This document shows positions 25,898-34,375 of a stretch of 64,000 nt of DNA, piece after piece (the first letter of the stretch is position 1; each line of letters starts with the position of its first letter). The translations under genes and the position numbers were made by a program. The notes beneath the pieces are model-generated. The model was not told the DNA's origin. It made no database searches and saw only the letters and a list, made by a program, of their open reading frames with translations. The DNA comes from Profundicola sp048268105 (GTDB lineage Bacteria > Bacteroidota > Bacteroidia > Flavobacteriales > Weeksellaceae), in the NCBI GenBank assembly GCA_048268105.1, contig JBLWWH010000001.1, positions 1 to 64,000 of the forward strand, given 5' to 3'.

Positions 25898-26038
25898 TTA
25901 GTTATTACAAACCATAAAGCGTTTCTGCTTCTTGGCTTTAAGTGAAATGTGACTTCTAGAAAAAGCCAAAAGGAAATCAATCGTTTCCTGCTTAGGCGTG
26001 AGCTTTCTAGAAGAGGATAAAGAATAAATTTTTGCCAT
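25898..26038 (-). CDS. Small basic protein (46 aa) downstream of the ECF sigma factor
   Basis: An ATG at 26038 opens a 46-codon frame, MAKIYSLSSSRKLTPKQETI followed by a hydrophobic-basic half ending KKQKRFMVCNN. It lies 51 bp after the sigma factor gene on the same strand and before the shared terminator. The composition (many Lys, Arg and Ser, one short amphipathic helix DFLLAFSRSH) looks coding. I recall similar small proteins near sigma genes in Flavobacteriia but cannot confirm it here. The function is unknown. Confidence 0.6.
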   Translation of the reverse strand: MAKIYSLSSSRKLTPKQETIDFLLAFSRSHISLKAKKQKRFMVCNN

Positions 26039-26089
26039 ATAGTTATGTTTAATTACATAACGAACAACTCTCTATAATTATTGTATAAA

Positions 26090-26677
26090 TCAATAGGTTA
26101 AAACAATATTATTCTCCTCGATTAGCTTTCTTAGGTTGATAAGAGCATACCTCATTCTTCCCAATGCCGTATTAATACTTACATCCGTATCTTCTGCTAT
26201 CTCTTTAAAACTCAAACCCTTAAAAATTCTTAATTCTAATACGTGCCGCTGATCATCTGGTAAATATTCAATTAATTTTCTTACATCATCATGAATTTGA
26301 CTTTTAATCCAATCCAATTCAGCATTACCTTCTGTATAGTGGATAAAATCGAAGAGACTGTACTCATCACCGCCAACATTTTCGCTTACGGTTTTATGCT
26401 TCTTCTGACTTCTAAAGTAATCTATCGTTAAATTATAAGAAATTCTCATCACCCAGGGCAAGAATTTTCCCTCCTCGTTGTATTTTCCTTCTTTAATGGT
26501 GGTAATTACTTTAATAAAAGTATCCTGAAATATATCTTCGGTAACATCGTGATTATAAACTTTTGAATATACAAAGCTATAAATACGCTGTTTATGCCTA
26601 TTTATGAGTGTAGCTATTGCGGTTTCATCTCCTTCTAAATAAGAACGAACTAGCTCACTGTCTTTTCTGAATTTCAT
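26090..26677 (-). CDS. ECF-family RNA polymerase sigma factor
   Basis: This 195-residue sigma-70 factor has region 2 (AIATLINRHKQRIYSFVYSKV...DVTEDIFQDTFIKV...FLPWVMRISYNLTIDYFRSQ) and region 4 (LPDDQRHVLELRIFKGLSFKEIAEDTDVSINTALGRMRYALINLRK). No anti-sigma gene is adjacent, so its control is unclear. The only gene close downstream on the strand is the 46-residue small protein. Confidence 0.95.
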   Translation of the reverse strand: MKFRKDSELVRSYLEGDETAIATLINRHKQRIYSFVYSKVYNHDVTEDIFQDTFIKVITTIKEGKYNEEGKFLPWVMRISYNLTIDYFRSQKKHKTVSENVGGDEYSLFDFIHYTEGNAELDWIKSQIHDDVRKLIEYLPDDQRHVLELRIFKGLSFKEIAEDTDVSINTALGRMRYALINLRKLIEENNIVLTY

Positions 26678-26820
26678 ACGTAATGTTTAATAAATAACGT
26701 AAAAATCAATCTATAGGCACTTTGTTTTTAATGAATAGAATGTAAATATAATGTTTAATTTTATTTTAAAAAAGAATTAACAATTCATGAATAATAATTA
26801 ACACAATTCTCTGTTGGCGT

Positions 26821-26860
26821 AAAATTAGAATTCGGCAAGTATCGAATTCATAAATTTTAG
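26821..26860 (-). terminator. Dyad downstream of the RluA-like gene
   Basis: GAATTCG (26828-26834) and CGAATTC (26843-26849) form a 7-bp stem that extends imperfectly into flanking AAAATT/AATTTT. It lies between the RluA-like gene and the sigma gene. It may be a weak terminator or a regulatory dyad for the sigma factor. Confidence 0.35.
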
Positions 26861-26887
26861 AATCAAATTTAGAGAATGTAGTGTTTT

Positions 26888-28549
26888 TTAGAAAGGCGGT
26901 TTTTTAGTAAACCTTAGCCTTTCTCCCGAAACTGGGTGGCTAAACTCTAAAACAGTGGCATGCAGATATAGACGGTCTTTGCTGCGACCATATAAATCAT
27001 CTCCCATGATCGGAATACCAAGTCCACTATGATGTGCGGCATGAACTCTCAGTTGATGTGTGCGACCTGTTATAGGGTAAAATAAAATTCGAGTTTGGGA
27101 ATTATTTCTATCGATAACTTGAAAATGTGTGATAGCATGCTTTCCCTGCTCGTGACAAACCAATTGCATCGGGCGATTATCTAAATCTACCCTTAGAGGT
27201 AAATTAATTTCAGCCTTTTCTCGATCCAAAATACCGTCTAAGATAGCCGTGTAGGTTTTATTTACACTTCTTTCGGTGAATTGTTTCTGTAGGATTTTGT
27301 AGACATCCATATTCTTAGCTACCAAAACAATTCCAGAGGTTGCCATATCTAATCTATGCACCAACAAGGGTGAATAATCTGAGCCAAGGTAATCTACCAC
27401 TTTTTGCCATAAACATTTCTTGATTTCCTTTCCAGGGACAGACAGTACACCTGCTGGTTTATTCACTAACAATAAATACTCATCTTCGAAAATCACATCT
27501 AAATTATATTCTACTTCGTTTAAAATGGGATTTTCTTCTACATCCAGACCTTCTAACATAAAGCTAAGAATGGGCTCACATTTAGCCTTACAGGCTGGAT
27601 AGAACTCTCCATGCTTTCTAATTTCAGCCTGTGGCGCTTTTCCCCACCAAAATTCACCCATTGCGATGGGTTTCAACTTATGTTGATAAGCATATTGCAG
27701 CAATCGAGGTGCAGCACACTCTCCTGCCCCAGCAGGCGGAAGACGCTGAAATGGTTCGAATATAGGAAGAAGTGATTTTACTTCGCCTTTAGCATTTAAT
27801 AAATTATAGGCTTTATGAATTCTAGCCTGTAATTCTGCTGATTTTTCCTTTCTAAGTTTTTTTAGAGAAATAATCTTCTCTTTGAATTCTTCAAATTTAG
27901 CCTGAGCTGTACTAAGCTTTTCATTCCAAATTCTTTTTTGATCTTTTAACTCAAAGTGGTTTTGTTTACTTTCTTCAATCAGTTGGTTTAATAGCTTTTC
28001 TTGTTGGTCTTTGTTTTTGAGTTGAAGAATTTCGGAGCGCTTATGGTCTCTAAATTTTTTGGAAGTTTTATGCTTAGCTTTAAGCTCTGCAAGACTAGAC
28101 TTCTGTTGTTCCTGTGTGTTTGTTAAATCCTTTTTTAACCTTATATATTCTTTAGATGATGCTAAATCAGCTATTTTTAGATTAATTACATCTAAGTCTC
28201 TTTCCCCTATTTTAAAGAAACCTTGGGGATTTAGGATGTCATAAACAGGTGGCACAAATCCATTCAATTCATTTACTTCATTAATTTTTCCAGAAAAGGC
28301 CGCTAAATAACCTAAATTGGATGCTTCATCTTCTACGATTAACACTCCAAACATTTTTCCCACAGACTTGTCATCCCAACCGAAATTGTACTCAAAATCT
28401 TTTTGAGTGCTTAAGTAAGTTTTTAATTCATCAGCGGCTTGCTCCACCCAAGGGTGTGGTGTATAATTGAATGGAAATGTAAATTTCTGAGGAAAATCAA
28501 CCTCATCATTAAGATTTATCGAATGAATTAGATGCTTTGTGTTAAACAT
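26888..28549 (-). CDS. RluA-family pseudouridine synthase with long N-terminal extension
   Basis: The C-terminal third (about residues 345-553) is an RluA-type pseudouridine synthase that isomerises uridine in rRNA or tRNA. The catalytic Asp401 lies in LLVHRLDMATSG, and GRTHQLRVHAAH is also present. The N-terminal 340 residues hold a globular segment (1-125), a coiled coil (about 130-245) and a conserved linker with PPAGAGECAAPRLLQYAY and two Cys pairs (CKAKC). This architecture is about twice the length of RluA and occurs in some Bacteroidota and proteobacteria. The RNA target is not known. Confidence 0.9.
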   Translation of the reverse strand: MFNTKHLIHSINLNDEVDFPQKFTFPFNYTPHPWVEQAADELKTYLSTQKDFEYNFGWDDKSVGKMFGVLIVEDEASNLGYLAAFSGKINEVNELNGFVPPVYDILNPQGFFKIGERDLDVINLKIADLASSKEYIRLKKDLTNTQEQQKSSLAELKAKHKTSKKFRDHKRSEILQLKNKDQQEKLLNQLIEESKQNHFELKDQKRIWNEKLSTAQAKFEEFKEKIISLKKLRKEKSAELQARIHKAYNLLNAKGEVKSLLPIFEPFQRLPPAGAGECAAPRLLQYAYQHKLKPIAMGEFWWGKAPQAEIRKHGEFYPACKAKCEPILSFMLEGLDVEENPILNEVEYNLDVIFEDEYLLLVNKPAGVLSVPGKEIKKCLWQKVVDYLGSDYSPLLVHRLDMATSGIVLVAKNMDVYKILQKQFTERSVNKTYTAILDGILDREKAEINLPLRVDLDNRPMQLVCHEQGKHAITHFQVIDRNNSQTRILFYPITGRTHQLRVHAAHHSGLGIPIMGDDLYGRSKDRLYLHATVLEFSHPVSGERLRFTKKPPF

Positions 28550-28601
28550 GTATTAGAATATAGTTTTAAATATATTCAATTCAGCAATATTTAGTTCTAT
28601 T

Positions 28602-30137
28602 TTAATCTAGTGGAACTTTGTAGGTTGGGTCGTCTTCTACGTTTACGTCAATTAAAGCATCTGCATTTTTCAATAATCGTCTACAATCTTCACTAAGGTG
28701 GCGTAGATGAACTGTTTTTCCTGCTTTGGCATATCTTTCTGTTAGCTTATTTAACGCATCTATCGCACTCATATCAGACACTCTACTTTCAGAGAAATCG
28801 ATAACCACTTTTTCTGGATCCCCTTGAACATCGAATTTGGTCGTAAATAATGATGTAGAACCAAAGAATAAAGGTCCGTAAATCTGATAATGCTTAACAC
28901 CGTCTTCGTCAACAAACTTTCTTGCACGAATACGTTTTGCATTTTCCCATGCGAATACTAAAGCGGCGATAATAACACCAATTAAAACAGCTAAAGCAAG
29001 GTTGTGAAGGAAGATAGTTACTACCATTACCACGATAATTACGAAAATATCGTGTCTTGGCATTTTACCAATAATTTTTAAACTCACCCATTCAAAAGTT
29101 CCAATAGAAACCATAATCATAAGACCAGTAAGAGCTGCCAATGGAACTGCTTCAATAAGTTCTGACCCGAACATAATAAACATTAGTAAAGCGACAGAAG
29201 CTACAATTCCAGAAATTCTAGCTCTAGCTCCGTTGGAAATATTAATTAAACTCTGTCCGATCATAGCACAACCTCCCATACCAGAGAAGAACCCAGAAGT
29301 TAAGTTAGCCATACCTTGGGCAAAAGCCTCCTTATTACCATTTCCGCGTGTTTCTGTTATTTCATCGATTAAATTCAAGGTTAATAAACTCTCAATCAAC
29401 CCCACTGCTGCAACAATAGCTGCGTAAGGTAGAATAATCATAAAGTTCTCAAAAGTGAAAGCTACTTGTGGGATATGAAAAGGCGGAAAACCTCCTTTAA
29501 TACTGGCCATATCACCTACCGTAGAAGTATCGATGTTTAAGAAATAAACAATTCCGAAAACAGCTAAAATAGCCGCTAATGAGGAAGGAAATGCCTTGGT
29601 GATTTTAGGCAATCCCCAAATAATCAACATAGTTAACAAAACCAAACCAAGCATTATAAATAATTGGCTTCCTTGCATCCATTGTAGAACACCGTTGGCA
29701 TCTTCTACTTTGAATTGCACAATCTGTGACATAAAAATCACAACAGCTAATCCATTTACGAATCCATACATAACAGATTGCGGAACTAGGCGTATAAACT
29801 TTCCGAGTTTTAGTACACCGGCGAGCATTTGAATAATCCCGGCGAGGACTACAGTTGCAAAGATGTATTCTACACCATGTGTTTTGGCTAAAGCTACAAT
29901 TACAATCGCTACAGCACCTGTGGCACCCGAAATCATTCCAGGGCGACCACCAAATATAGAAGTCACTAATCCAACTACAAAGGCAGCGTATAAACCGGTA
30001 AGTGGTGATAAACCTGCTATAAAAGCGAATGCAATAGCTTCTGGTACCAATGCCATGGCTACGGTTAATCCCGAAAGAATTTCGGTTTTATAGTTTATTT
30101 TATCTGATGAACGAAAGAAATTTAACACTTTTTCCAT
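28602..30137 (-). CDS. SulP-family anion transporter
   Basis: This 511-residue protein has 12 or more membrane helices, with the SulP signature LTVAMALVPEAIAFAFIAGLSPLTGLYAAF, and a C-terminal STAS domain (about residues 410-511, VVIDFSESRVSDMSAIDALNKL). Bacterial SulP proteins carry sulfate, bicarbonate or dicarboxylates. No carbonic anhydrase gene is adjacent, so the substrate cannot be stated. Confidence 0.93.
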   Translation of the reverse strand: MEKVLNFFRSSDKINYKTEILSGLTVAMALVPEAIAFAFIAGLSPLTGLYAAFVVGLVTSIFGGRPGMISGATGAVAIVIVALAKTHGVEYIFATVVLAGIIQMLAGVLKLGKFIRLVPQSVMYGFVNGLAVVIFMSQIVQFKVEDANGVLQWMQGSQLFIMLGLVLLTMLIIWGLPKITKAFPSSLAAILAVFGIVYFLNIDTSTVGDMASIKGGFPPFHIPQVAFTFENFMIILPYAAIVAAVGLIESLLTLNLIDEITETRGNGNKEAFAQGMANLTSGFFSGMGGCAMIGQSLINISNGARARISGIVASVALLMFIMFGSELIEAVPLAALTGLMIMVSIGTFEWVSLKIIGKMPRHDIFVIIVVMVVTIFLHNLALAVLIGVIIAALVFAWENAKRIRARKFVDEDGVKHYQIYGPLFFGSTSLFTTKFDVQGDPEKVVIDFSESRVSDMSAIDALNKLTERYAKAGKTVHLRHLSEDCRRLLKNADALIDVNVEDDPTYKVPLD

Positions 30138-30144
30138 AGGGCGG

Positions 30145-30152
30145 CAAAATTA
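30145..30152 (-). promoter_or_regulatory. -7 element for the SulP gene
   Basis: The minus strand reads TAATTTTG, a perfect TAnnTTTG, 7 bp before the ATG. Confidence 0.5.
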
Positions 30153-30266
30153 CTACAATATTCACAAAAAGTATAGGTTAATGACAATTAATATTTTGGC
30201 ATCCTCAGATGTCTATATCGAACAAAGTAAAACATAAGACTTGGTTGTTATTTGGGATACTCATTG

Positions 30267-30454
30267 TTTGGGGCGGAGCTGCGGCAAGGATAGCAGCGAA
30301 AATCCTTGTATTCGAAAAAGTTTATAAAAACACAAAACTAGCTAGAGCGACCTAAGAAGCTTTAGCTAGTTGATGTTTTTTGCTTTTTTGGGTACAAGAT
30401 TGCAGCGAATAGCCTGGTTTTGATTTTCTGTAAGAAATCAAAAGCCGCCCAAAA
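30267..30454. repeat. Structured GC-rich intergenic element
   Basis: This stretch fills most of the 327-bp gap between efp and the SulP gene. TTGGGGCGG at its left end and CCGCCCAA at its right end can close the element. Inside are three stems: CAAGGAT/ATCCTTG (30285-30308), AACTAGCTA/TAGCTAGTT (30336-30371) and TTTTGATTT/AAATCAAAA (30418-30443). Two related strings, ATAGCAGCGAAAATCCT and ATTGCAGCGAATAGCCTGG, occur once each. The layout recalls the dispersed intergenic repeats of Flavobacteriia, read on the minus strand as GGCTATTCGCTGCAATC...AAGGATTTTCGCTGCTATCC. No gene is supported in the gap. Confidence 0.6.
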
Positions 30455-30464
30455 AATAATTCAT

Positions 30465-31031
30465 TTAAGACTTGATACGCTCTTGGTAAGAACCGTCTTC
30501 TGTGTTGATTCTTACTTTATCACCTTCGTTGATGAATAAAGGAACACGGATTTCTGCACCTGTTTCTATTGTTGCAGGTTTGGTTGCATTGGTAGCAGTA
30601 TCTCCTTTAATTCCAGGTTCGGTGTGCGTAATTTCCATGATAGAGAAAGTCGGTAGTTCCGCTGATAGTGGTGTTTCGTCGTCTGCTCTAAAAATGATAG
30701 TGACATCCTCACTTGGTTTCATGAATTGTGGATTTTCGATCATGTTTTTGTTCAGGTATACTTGTGTATAATCCTCATTGTTCATGAAGTGATATCCATT
30801 ATCGTCTTCGTATAAATACTGATACGAACGAGTTTCTACACGCACATCGTTGATGCTATGTCCTGCAGAAAATGTATTGTCTAAAGTTCTACCTGTAGTA
30901 ACACTTTTAAGTTTTGTTCTTACGAAGGCAGGTCCTTTACCAGGTTTAACATGCAAGAAATCAACGATTTTATAGATATCATTATTGAATTCTATGCACA
31001 TTCCTTTTCTAATGTCTGATGTTGTTGCCAT
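30465..31031 (-). CDS. efp: Translation elongation factor P
   Basis: This 188-residue, three-domain beta-barrel protein rescues ribosomes stalled at polyproline. The domain I loop is VKPGKGPAF, with Lys32 at the position modified in E. coli EF-P (Lys34). The C-terminal OB domain (GDTATNATKPATIETGAEIRVPLFINEGDKVRINTEDGSYQERI) is typical. It closes the lpxD, lpxC-fabZ, lpxA operon, an arrangement common in Bacteroidota. Confidence 0.97.
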   Translation of the reverse strand: MATTSDIRKGMCIEFNNDIYKIVDFLHVKPGKGPAFVRTKLKSVTTGRTLDNTFSAGHSINDVRVETRSYQYLYEDDNGYHFMNNEDYTQVYLNKNMIENPQFMKPSEDVTIIFRADDETPLSAELPTFSIMEITHTEPGIKGDTATNATKPATIETGAEIRVPLFINEGDKVRINTEDGSYQERIKS

Positions 31032-31077
31032 TTTAATCCTTTAGTTTAAAGTTTGACTGAGATGCTGTATCAACAGT

Positions 31078-31869
31078 TTAAAAGTTACCATTTGGGTTAT
31101 ATCCACGCATTACACCGCGTGAACTATCGGTTAAGAATTGTAATATTTCATCGCGTTCAGGTGTTGCTTCCATTTCGGTTTCAATCATTTGAACCGCCTG
31201 AGTGACGTTTAATTTTTTCTGAAATAATATTCTATATATAGACTGAATTTCAGCGATTTTTTCTGATTCGAATCCTCTACGTCTCAAGCCGATGGAGTTG
31301 ATTCCGACATAGGAAATAGGATCTCTAGCAGCTTTAACATAAGGAGGTACATCTTTTCTAACCAAGGTGCCACCCGCGATCATAGCATGTTTACCTACTT
31401 TGGTGAATTGATGAACGGGGCTCATTCCGCCGATAATTACATAATCATCGATTTCTACGTGTCCTGCAAGCGCTACATTGTTAGCAATAATCACGTGATC
31501 TCCAACGATACAGTCGTGGGCAATGTGCACGGTTGCCATAATGAGACAGTTAGAACCAACTTGGGTGTAGCCAAGCGCCTCTGTTCCTTTGTTGATTGTA
31601 ACACATTCTCTAATGACGGTATTATCGCCAATAATAACGTGTGTTTCTTCACCTTTGTACTTAAGGTCTTGAGGTTCGGCTGAGATGACAGATCCAGGAA
31701 AAATTTTACAATTTTTACCGATTCTAGCACCATCCATAATGGTTACATTAGGGCCAATCCAAGTTCCTTCGCCGATTTCTACATCACTAGAGATGCTAGC
31801 AAAAGGTTCGACAACGACGTTTTTTGCAAGTTTTGCATTGGGGTGTACATAGGCAAGCGGTTGATTCAT
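31078..31869 (-). CDS. lpxA: UDP-N-acetylglucosamine acyltransferase
   Basis: This 263-residue left-handed beta-helix enzyme catalyses the first step of lipid A synthesis, O-acylation of UDP-GlcNAc. Hexapeptide repeats run through the first two thirds, with the catalytic region TVHIAHDCIVGDHVIIANNVALAGHVEI. The ATG at 31869 is preferred to the in-frame TTG nine bases upstream. It has GGAAG a few bases before it and lies 9 bp after the lpxC-fabZ stop codon. Confidence 0.97.
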   Translation of the reverse strand: MNQPLAYVHPNAKLAKNVVVEPFASISSDVEIGEGTWIGPNVTIMDGARIGKNCKIFPGSVISAEPQDLKYKGEETHVIIGDNTVIRECVTINKGTEALGYTQVGSNCLIMATVHIAHDCIVGDHVIIANNVALAGHVEIDDYVIIGGMSPVHQFTKVGKHAMIAGGTLVRKDVPPYVKAARDPISYVGINSIGLRRRGFESEKIAEIQSIYRILFQKKLNVTQAVQMIETEMEATPERDEILQFLTDSSRGVMRGYNPNGNF

Positions 31870-31878
31870 TACTTCCAA

Positions 31879-33273
31879 TTATTCTTTGTTTTTAACAATT
31901 TGCGCCATCATTTCCGCTTCGATTACCACGCTATCACCAACATATCCGGTTCCTTGCATGATAATAATACCTCTTCTAATAGGTTGCGTTAAATCGCATT
32001 TAAATATAACTGTGTCTCCTGGGACAACTTTCTTTTTAAACTTAACGCTTTCGATTTTCATAAAGTATGTAGAGTATGCTTTTGGATCGTCTACATTACT
32101 TAAGAATAAAATTCCAGCGGCTTGTGCCATTGATTCCACCAATAATACGCCAGGCATTACTGGCTCTTGAGGAAAGTGCCCCACAAAAAAAGGTTCGTTC
32201 ATGGAAACATTTTTGATTCCAATCACGTGATTTTCTGAAACTTCCATAATTCTATCGATCAATAAGAATGGAGGTCTATGTGGTAATAGTTCCATGATTT
32301 GATTGATATCATACAAAGGAGGTTTGCTAAGATCTATCTGTGGTACGTTTTTTCGCTTAGCGATTTTGATCTGCTTATTCAATTTCTTTGCAAATTGTGT
32401 ATTAATTAAATGACCTGGTTTATTAGCGATAATCTTAGCTTTTAATTTTGTTCCAACCAGCGTTAAGTCGCCAATCACATCTAAAAGCTTATGTCTTGCA
32501 GCCTCGTTTGGATGGTGCAAAGTTAGATTATCTAAGATACCATTCGGTCTAATATTAACAGACTCCTTATTGAAGGCTTTCTTCAATTTCTCTTCTGTCT
32601 CTGGGGTAATTTCTTTGTCTACATAGACAATCGCATTACTGATGTCCCCACCCTTGATAAGTCCAGCTTCTAAAAGCTGCTCTAACTCGTGCAAGAAGCT
32701 AAAAGTTCTACTATCTGCGATTTCTGTTTTGAAGTCTGAAATACTTTTTAAAGTTGCATTTTGAGTTCCCAACACTTTGGTCCCGAAATCTACCATGGTA
32801 GTTACTTCGAAATCATCTGATGGTATAGCTGTTATTTCTGATCCTGTTTCTGGGTCATGGTAAGAAACAATTTCCTTTATAACAAAATATTCTCTGTCTG
32901 CATCTTGTTCTTCGATACCTGCTTTTTCAATTGCTTCAACGAAAAACTTTGCTGAACCATCCATAATAGGTGGCTCGGCATTATCTAATTCTATGTAGGC
33001 ATTATCCACGTCCATACCAGTTAAGGCAGCCAATATATGCTCGGTTGTGTGGATTTTGACTCCTTTTTTCTCTAAAATAGTTCCTCTATCTGTAAAAGTC
33101 ACATAGTTAGCATCTGCCTCTACTTGTGGACTACCTTCTAGGTCTGTTCTAACGAAAACAAAGCCTGTATTTACCTCAGCTGGTTTTAAAGTCATAGAAA
33201 CAGGACGACCTGTATGTAGCCCTACACCATTTAAAGTAACTTCTTTTGATAAAGTTTTCTGCTTATCAGCCAT
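31879..33273 (-). CDS. lpxC/fabZ: Bifunctional LpxC deacetylase / FabZ dehydratase
   Basis: This 464-residue fusion has two parts. Residues 1-300 are LpxC, the zinc-dependent UDP-3-O-acyl-GlcNAc deacetylase (KIHTTEHILAALTGMDVDNAYIELD, and HHPNEAARHKLLDVIGDLTLVG with zinc ligands). Residues 320-464 are FabZ, the 3-hydroxyacyl-ACP dehydratase (LLPHRPPFLLIDRI...GHFPQEPVMPGVLLVESMAQ, with the active-site His). This fusion is a hallmark of Bacteroidota and links lipid A and fatty acid synthesis in one protein. It overlaps the end of lpxD by 8 bp. Confidence 0.97.
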   Translation of the reverse strand: MADKQKTLSKEVTLNGVGLHTGRPVSMTLKPAEVNTGFVFVRTDLEGSPQVEADANYVTFTDRGTILEKKGVKIHTTEHILAALTGMDVDNAYIELDNAEPPIMDGSAKFFVEAIEKAGIEEQDADREYFVIKEIVSYHDPETGSEITAIPSDDFEVTTMVDFGTKVLGTQNATLKSISDFKTEIADSRTFSFLHELEQLLEAGLIKGGDISNAIVYVDKEITPETEEKLKKAFNKESVNIRPNGILDNLTLHHPNEAARHKLLDVIGDLTLVGTKLKAKIIANKPGHLINTQFAKKLNKQIKIAKRKNVPQIDLSKPPLYDINQIMELLPHRPPFLLIDRIMEVSENHVIGIKNVSMNEPFFVGHFPQEPVMPGVLLVESMAQAAGILFLSNVDDPKAYSTYFMKIESVKFKKKVVPGDTVIFKCDLTQPIRRGIIIMQGTGYVGDSVVIEAEMMAQIVKNKE

Positions 33274-34303
33274 TCTTATTTTCTTGATTAAACTTTTTAT
33301 CTAACTGATTGAGTTTGTTCATTAATTCTGGCAATTTACGAAAATAAACATAAGATTTTCTAAAATCTGACGCATCCATTGCCGGAGAACCATATAACTT
33401 ACTGTGATCAGCTATTTTTCCATTAACGCCACTTTGTGCCTGAACATGTACAAAGTCTCCTAATTTAATGTGTCCCGCAACTCCTACTTGCCCACCAATC
33501 ATGTTGTTTCGTCCAATTTTGGTTGAACCTGCAATACCTGCCTGTGCTGCAATTACAGTATTTTTTCCAATGCTAACATTGTGTGCCACTTGAATTTGAT
33601 TATCTAGCTTAACACCGTCTTCTATAGTGGTAGAACCCATGGTAGCTCTATCTATGGTACAACAAGCTCCAATCTCTACTTGATTACCAATTACAACATT
33701 TCCAACTTGTTGTACTTTGTGAAATACGCCATTTTTATCGGGTTGAAACCCAAAACCATCGCTCCCTATCACCGCACCTGAGTGAATAATACAATTCCGC
33801 CCCACAATACAATTATCATAGATTTTAACTCCAGAATATAAAACTGAATTATCTCCGATAACTACATTATCATCTACAAAAACGTGTGGATAAATTTTAC
33901 AATTATTTCCAATTTTCACATTCTTACCAATGTAAGCAAAAGCACCAACGAATATATTCTCGCCTAATTCGGCTGAATCGTGAATGGAGCTTGGCTGCTC
34001 GATTCCGGATTTTTGTTGGGTCAAGTTTTTATATAAATCTAGCAATCGTGTCATGGCTGCATAAGCATCCTTAACACGTATAAAGGTTCTGTTGTCATCA
34101 TTTGGTATAGCAAGATTCTCACTAATGATGATTACACTTGCTTTGCTATCCTTTAGATAAGTTTTATATTTCTCGCTGGCCAAGAAGGTTAATGCACCTT
34201 TTCCTGCCTCTTCGATTTTCCCAAATCCCGAAACACTCGTATTTGCATCTCCAATAATTTCACCTTCAATCCATTCAGCAATTTGCGCTGCAGTAAATTC
34301 CAT
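33266..34303 (-). CDS. lpxD: UDP-3-O-acylglucosamine N-acyltransferase
   Basis: This 345-residue enzyme adds the second acyl chain in lipid A synthesis. It has the LpxD N-terminal domain (AQIAEWIEGEIIGDANTSVSGFGKIEEA) and a long hexapeptide beta-helix, with HKVQQVGNVVIGNQVEIGACCTIDRATMG and VQVAHNVSIG-like repeats. Length is normal. It is the first gene of the lipid A operon and starts 4 bp after a perfect -7 element, suggesting a leaderless transcript. Confidence 0.97.
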   Translation of the reverse strand: MEFTAAQIAEWIEGEIIGDANTSVSGFGKIEEAGKGALTFLASEKYKTYLKDSKASVIIISENLAIPNDDNRTFIRVKDAYAAMTRLLDLYKNLTQQKSGIEQPSSIHDSAELGENIFVGAFAYIGKNVKIGNNCKIYPHVFVDDNVVIGDNSVLYSGVKIYDNCIVGRNCIIHSGAVIGSDGFGFQPDKNGVFHKVQQVGNVVIGNQVEIGACCTIDRATMGSTTIEDGVKLDNQIQVAHNVSIGKNTVIAAQAGIAGSTKIGRNNMIGGQVGVAGHIKLGDFVHVQAQSGVNGKIADHSKLYGSPAMDASDFRKSYVYFRKLPELMNKLNQLDKKFNQENKNG

Positions 34304-34307
34304 GTCG

Positions 34308-34315
34308 CAAAAGTA
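34308..34315 (-). promoter_or_regulatory. -7 element for the lpxD operon
   Basis: The minus strand reads TACTTTTG, a perfect TAnnTTTG, only 4 bp before the lpxD ATG. Transcription would start at or beside the start codon. Confidence 0.55.
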
Positions 34316-34375
34316 GAAAATTTAATTATTATATAACTTAAATCAAGCCCTAGACGAAGAAAAAGTTATAAATAA

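Noticed and set aside
26678..26710. Partial inverted repeat ACGTTATTT...ATTACGT upstream of the sigma gene
   Set aside because: Only the outer bases pair well and the region is AT-rich. It could be chance.
30209..30355. 48-codon ORF with a hydrophobic stretch (WLLFGILIVWGG) in the efp/SulP gap
   Set aside because: It lies inside the structured repeat-like element, and its second half is made of the stem-forming strings. Coding use is not supported.
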